Source: Phenylobacterium sp. J367
GTDB lineage: Bacteria > Pseudomonadota > Alphaproteobacteria > Caulobacterales > Caulobacteraceae
DNA length: 64,000 bases
Direction of reading: 5' to 3'
NCBI RefSeq assembly: GCF_024699985.1
Contig: NZ_JAJONA010000001.1
Location: 3,912,501-3,976,500 of the forward strand
The notes under the pieces are model-generated. The model was not told where the DNA came from. It made no database searches and saw only the letters and a list, made by a program, of their open reading frames with translations. The position numbers and the translations under genes are program-made. Position 1 is the stretch's first letter. Each line of letters begins with the position of its first letter. Below are positions 59,915 to 64,000 of the stretch, in pieces.

Positions 59915-61299
59915 CCGTATCGCCCCGTCCCCCCACCGGCATGATGCACATTGGCACGGCCCGGACGGCGCTTTTCAACTGGCTTTACGCCCGCCACACC
60001 GGCGGCAAGTTCCTGCTGCGCATCGAGGACACCGACCGCGAGCGCTCCACGGCCGAGGCTGTGCAGGTGATCTTCGATGGCCTGAAGTGGCTGGGCCTGG
60101 AGGCCGACGAGGCCCCGGTGTTCCAGGCGGGCCGCGCCGACCGCCATCGCGCCGCCGTGGACCAGATGCTCGCCCGCGGCTCGGCGTACCGGGACTACAT
60201 GACGCCCGAGGAGCTGGAGGCCGAGCGCGAGCTCGCCCGCGCCGAGGGCCGCGTCATCCGCTCGCCCTGGCGCGACCTTTCGCCGAACGACGCGCCGGAC
60301 CGCCCCTTCGTCGTGCGCCTGAAGGCGCCGCTCGACGGCGAGACGGTGATCGACGACCAGGTGAAGGGCGAGGTCCGCTTCCAGAACCAGAACCTCGACG
60401 ACCTGATCCTGCTGCGGACGGATGGGACGCCGACCTACAACCTGGCCGTCGTGGTGGACGACCACGAGATGGGCGTGACCCACGTCATTCGCGGGGACGA
60501 CCACCTGAACAACGCCGCCCGCCAGACGCTGATCTACCAGGGCCTCGGCTGGGCGGCGCCCGTCTGGGCCCACCTGCCGCTGATCCACGGCCCCGACGGC
60601 GCCAAGCTCTCCAAGCGCCACGGCGCCCAGGCGGTCAGCGAGTTCGACGCCATGGGCTACCTGCCCGAGGCGATGCGCAACTACCTGGCCAAGCTCGGCT
60701 GGGGTCATGGCGACGACGAGATCTTCTCCGACGAACAGGCGATCGCCTGGTTCGACATCAAGGACGTGGTTTCCGCCCCGGCCCGGCTCGACTGGGACAA
60801 GCTGAACCACCTCAACAACCACTACATCCGCCTGGCCGAGCCCGCCCGCCTGGCCGGCCTCGTCGTCGACATCCACAAGAGCCGCGACCTGAAGGTCCGC
60901 GAAGCCGCCCTGCCCGTCCTCGAACGGACGATCCCGCTGGTCCGCGACGGCGCCAAGACCATGCTGGAGCTGGCCGACGCCACAGTCTTCGTGCTGAAGC
61001 ACCGGCCCCTGGAGCTGCCGGAGAAGGTCCAGGGCCTGCTCACCGAGGAGACCCGCGGCCGCCTTTCGCGCCTGCGAGATCGCCTGGCGGACGAGGCCGA
61101 CTGGGCCGTCCCGGCGCTCGAGCAGTCCATCCGCGGCTTCGCCGAGGCCGAAGGGGTGGGTATTGGAAAGTTCGGTCCGGCGCTGCGGGGCGTCCTCTCG
61201 GGCGGCTCACCCGCGCCGGACCTCGCCGGAACGCTGGTATCGCTCGGAAAAGACGAAAGTCTTGGCCGGCTTAACGATGCGCTTTCCGACGGCGCGTAA
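59892..61299 (+). CDS. gltX: Glutamyl-tRNA synthetase (one frame break)
   Basis: About 468 residues after repair, starting [16 protein letters not shown]. An extra C at 59929-59934 breaks the frame right before the HIGH motif ([15 protein letters not shown]). Class I features: [26 protein letters not shown] and [11 protein letters not shown] (KMSKS equivalent, about residue 240). The C-terminal anticodon-binding domain is complete ([16 protein letters not shown]). Essential gene, so the break is surely an error of the sequence. Confidence 0.92.
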
Positions 61300-61331
61300 A
61301 ACGCTATAAGGCCGCTCGAACGAGCGTTTTA
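61297..61331. repeat. Inverted repeat between gltX and gltA
   Basis: TAAAACGCT and AGCGTTTTA are perfect 9-base inverted copies around 17 bases that hold a GCTCG/CGAGC sub-hairpin. The left arm includes the gltX stop. It could terminate gltX transcripts or act on the gltA leader (ATG at 61356). Confidence 0.65.
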
Positions 61332-61355
61332 TCCCGCATTGCGAAAGGGGTCCGC

Positions 61356-62639
61356 ATGGGCGACACGGCGAAGATCGGCATCGGCGGCAAGACCGTCGAG
61401 CTTCCGGTCCTTAAGGGGACCACCGGGCCCGACGTCGTAGACATCCGCAAGCTCTACGCCGAGACCGACACCTTCACCTACGACCCCGGATTCACGTCGA
61501 CGGCGTCCTGCGAGAGCAAGATCACCTTCATCGACGGCGACGCGGGCATCCTGCTGCACCGCGGCTACCCGATCGACCAGCTGGCCGAGAAGTCCAGCTT
61601 CCTCGAGGTCTGCTACCTGCTGCTGCATGGCGAGCTGCCGACGGCCGCCGAGTACGCGACCTTCGACCACAACATCACCTACCACACGATGCTGCACGAG
61701 CAGTTCGACCGGTTCTTCATGGGCTTCCGGCGCGATGCGCACCCCATGGCGATCATGGTCAGCGCCGTCGGCGCCCTGTCGGCCTTCTACCACGACAGCA
61801 CCAACATCGATGATCCCGAACAGCGGATGATCTCCGCGCACCGGATGATCGCCAAAATCCCGACGATCGCGGCCCGCGCCTACAAATATTCGCTGGGCCA
61901 GCCGTTCGTGCATCCGCGCAACGACCTCTCGTACGCCGAGAACTTCCTGAAGATGTGCTTCTCGGTGCCGGCCGAGGACTGGAAGCCGAACCCGGTGCTG
62001 ACCCGCGCCATGGATCGGATCTTCATCCTCCACGCCGACCACGAGCAGAACGCGTCGACCTCGACCGTCCGCCTCGCCGGCTCCTCGGGCGCCAATCCGT
62101 TCGCCTGCATCGCCGCCGGCATCGCCTGCCTCTGGGGCCCCAGCCACGGCGGGGCGAACGAGGAGGCGCTGAACATGCTGAAGGAGATCGGCACGGTCGA
62201 CCGCATCCCGGAATACGTCCAGGGCGTGAAGGACCGGCGCTATCGCCTGATGGGCTTCGGCCACCGGGTCTACAAGAACTATGACCCGCGCGCGAAGGTC
62301 ATGCAGACCACCTGCCACGAGGTCCTGGCGGAAGTCGGCCACTCGGACGACCCGCTGCTGAAGGTGGCCATGGAGCTCGAGAAGATCGCGCTCAACGACC
62401 CCTATTTCGTCGAGCGGAAGCTCTATCCGAACGTCGACTTCTACTCGGGCATCACGCTCCGCGCCCTCGGCTTCCCGCCGGAGATGTTCACCGTGCTGTT
62501 CGCCCTGGCGCGGACCGTCGGCTGGATCGCCCAGTGGAAGGAGATGATCGAGGACCCGTCGCAGAAGATCGGCCGCCCGCGCCAGCTCTACACCGGCGCG
62601 CCGCAACGCGATTACGTGGCGGTCGAGAAGCGCGGCTAA
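61356..62639 (+). CDS. gltA: Citrate synthase (type II)
   Basis: 427 residues. [20 protein letters not shown], catalytic His in [20 protein letters not shown] and in [16 protein letters not shown], and [17 protein letters not shown]-terminal catalytic Asp in [16 protein letters not shown]. The N-terminal part with [20 protein letters not shown] marks the Gram-negative, NADH-sensitive hexameric type. First TCA-cycle step. Confidence 0.97.
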   Translation: MGDTAKIGIGGKTVELPVLKGTTGPDVVDIRKLYAETDTFTYDPGFTSTASCESKITFIDGDAGILLHRGYPIDQLAEKSSFLEVCYLLLHGELPTAAEYATFDHNITYHTMLHEQFDRFFMGFRRDAHPMAIMVSAVGALSAFYHDSTNIDDPEQRMISAHRMIAKIPTIAARAYKYSLGQPFVHPRNDLSYAENFLKMCFSVPAEDWKPNPVLTRAMDRIFILHADHEQNASTSTVRLAGSSGANPFACIAAGIACLWGPSHGGANEEALNMLKEIGTVDRIPEYVQGVKDRRYRLMGFGHRVYKNYDPRAKVMQTTCHEVLAEVGHSDDPLLKVAMELEKIALNDPYFVERKLYPNVDFYSGITLRALGFPPEMFTVLFALARTVGWIAQWKEMIEDPSQKIGRPRQLYTGAPQRDYVAVEKRG

Positions 62640-62722
62640 GCCCGCGCAGGTTGCAACGACTGAAAAGTCGCCCAAGGATACGGCGGGGCCAAGACGGCTC
62701 CGCCGCTCCAAGGGAGACCGCC

Positions 62723-63025
62723 ATGGCCATCATGGCTATCTACCGGTCGGACAAGGTCGCTCCGACCGACTACGCGCCCTACGAAACCGAACTCGCCCAC
62801 CAACCGCTGCCCGAAGGCGCGCTGCTCCATCTCGTCGGCTATGACGGGCGCGAGATGACCATCGTGGACGTCTGGGAGAGCCGCGAGGCCCTGGCCGCCT
62901 ACCGGCCCCAGATCGAGGAGCGGGCGAACCGTCTCGGCGTGCCCGCGGCCGAGCCACAGATCTTCGAGGTCAGGAACGGTCTCGGCGCACTCGACCTCAC
63001 AGACGCCAGGCTCCAGCCAGCCTAG
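62723..63025 (+). CDS. Small cytosolic protein with dimeric alpha-beta barrel (ABM/DUF1330-like) pattern
   Basis: 100 residues, preceded by AAGGGAG. Pattern AIYRSDKVAPTDYAPYETEL, then ALLHLVGYDGREMTIVDVWESREALAAY suggests one ferredoxin-like barrel unit, with FEVRNGLGALDL at the end. No signal peptide. The family holds monooxygenases and stress proteins; no catalytic residues can be named. Ends overlapping the lpxB end by 4 bases (convergent). Confidence 0.8.
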   Translation: MAIMAIYRSDKVAPTDYAPYETELAHQPLPEGALLHLVGYDGREMTIVDVWESREALAAYRPQIEERANRLGVPAAEPQIFEVRNGLGALDLTDARLQPA

Positions 63026-64000
63026 GCGCGGGCCTTCACCAGCTTCAGCACGGCCTCGGCGGCCGCATCGTTCGGATCGGGGCCGCCGCGCCCCATGCGG
63101 TCCAGGGCCTCGTACTGCCGCGCCACCTGGGCGTCGCGCAGCGCCTTGTCGTCGAGGCGCTGTGCGATCTCGTGTGTCAGCCGCTCAGCGTTGCACGCGT
63201 CCTGGATCAGCTCCGGCGCGACGAAGTCCTGGGCGGCGATGTTGAACAGCGTCACCCACTTGGTGCGGATCAGCCGCTTCAGGATGGCATAGGTCACCGG
63301 GCCTAGGCGGTAGGCGACGACCATAGGAACGCCGGCGAGCGCCAGCTCCGTCGTGACCGTCCCAGAGCAGGCCAGCGCCACCGTGGCGGCCTTCATGGCG
63401 TCGAGCTTGGCTTCGTCGCCTTCCAGCACATGGGCGCGGTGCGGCCAGCCCGCGACGCGCGCCCTCACCGCTTCGGCCACCGTCGGGGCGGCCGGGATCA
63501 CGACGTGGAGATCGGTCCGGGTCCGCTTGAGCCGGTTCACGGCCGCCTCGAAGGGCGGCAGCATCCGGGCGATCTCGCTCGGCCGGCTGCCCGGCAGCAC
63601 CAGAAGGATGGGATCGTCGGGACCGGCGCCGATCTGGCTCCGCAGGCGGACCGGGTCGGCGCGGCTGAAGTCGAGGTTGAGCGCCGGATTGCCCACGAAG
63701 GTCACGGGCAGGCCGTGCTCCTCGAACAGCGGCGCGTCGAAGGCGAGGATCGAGAGCAGGTGGTCGAACACCTCGGCCGCCGTCTTCGCCCGACCGGGCC
63801 GCGAGGCCCAGACTTGCGGACCGACGTACTTCATGAGCGGCAGCTTCGGATCGAGCCTCCGCAGTCGCTGGGCCACGCGCAGGGTGAAACCCCAGGTCGA
63901 TCAGCACCGCCACGTCCGGCTTCTCGCGCGCGGCGAGCGCCGCCGTCTCGTCAGCCCGGCGAACCACCTTGCGCCAGGCCATCAGTCCCTCGACGAGGCC
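63022..64000 (-). CDS. lpxB: Lipid-A-disaccharide synthase, 5' end outside the window (one frame break)
   Basis: About 325 of roughly 390 residues are visible; the gene continues past the right edge. GT19 features: LPLMKYVGPQVWASRPGRAKT, PVTFVGNPALNLD (V-G-N/H-P core), LLVLPGSRPSEIARMLP, ALACSGTVTTELALAGVPMVV and RLGPVTYAILKRLIRTKWV. Near 63890-63895 two bases seem to be missing, so the text jumps from VAVLID to WGFTLRVAQRLRR; relatives read LIDSWGFTLRVAQ. Joins UDP-diacylglucosamine and lipid X in lipid A synthesis. Confidence 0.9.

Noticed and set aside
61356..62639. Tight link between gltA and tRNA or riboswitch elements in its leader
   Set aside because: The 56-base gap holds only the inverted repeat; it is too short for a known riboswitch.

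Overview
This is high-GC DNA from an alphaproteobacterium, most likely a member of the Caulobacteraceae (Caulobacter/Phenylobacterium type). That placement rests on several features: a ceramide synthesis cluster beside spt, the order dusB-ntrB-ntrC-ntrY-ntrX-dat-hfq-hflX, an NtrC and an NtrX that both lack the GAFTGA loop, a pyruvate dehydrogenase E1 beta subunit with its own lipoyl domain, LexA boxes of the GAAC-N7-GAAC type, and the order trpGDC-lexA-comEC-gltX-gltA. The window is chromosomal housekeeping sequence. I see no prophage, insertion sequence, CRISPR array or plasmid function.

Layout. 1-6.2 kb: sphingolipid operon on the minus strand (flippase, acyl-AMP ligase, ceramide reductase, ACP, serine palmitoyltransferase), a truncated gene facing it, and tRNA-Ser(TGA). 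6.4-12.5 kb: a TPR glycosyltransferase, then rlpA and a tightly overlapping run tmk-holB-tatD-MBL hydrolase-purN. 12.5-14.4 kb: small exported or membrane proteins of unknown role. 14.4-25.1 kb: mazG facing the Ntr/Hfq block. 25.2-33.7 kb: ispDF, a membrane/spermidine-synthase fusion, pncC, ratA-lipA, a SIMPL protein, an Aas-like acyl-ACP synthetase and DoxX. 33.7-41.2 kb: pyruvate dehydrogenase operon (pdhA-pdhB-[DUF559-GFA-GFA]-pdhC-gpx-lpd) and ftsB. 41.3-49.1 kb: kinase-like APH, eno, rpmF, MAPEG, YjbR, TMEM175, pyrG, secG, GNAT, tpiA. 49.2-56.7 kb: ppiD-trpE, a repeat-rich gap, trpG-trpD-trpC. 56.7-64 kb: lexA with its SOS operators, comEC, gltX, gltA, a small DUF1330/ABM-like protein, and lpxB cut by the right edge.

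The genes fall into a few working sets. The left operon builds and possibly flips sphingolipids. The Ntr block senses nitrogen and is linked to RNA-level control through Hfq. The pdh operon, LipA and GltA feed and run the TCA cycle, with LipA supplying the lipoyl cofactor to PdhB and PdhC. TrpE/G/D/C make the tryptophan precursor.

A technical point affects reading. I count 17 single- or double-base frame breaks in 15 genes, many of them essential (gltX, lexA, secG, ispDF, lpxB). Nearly all sit in runs of 3-6 G or C, and each is repaired by adding or removing one base. I treat them as sequencing errors, not pseudogenes, and give whole-gene coordinates across each break. Large inverted-repeat elements lie in several intergenic gaps and are described individually.
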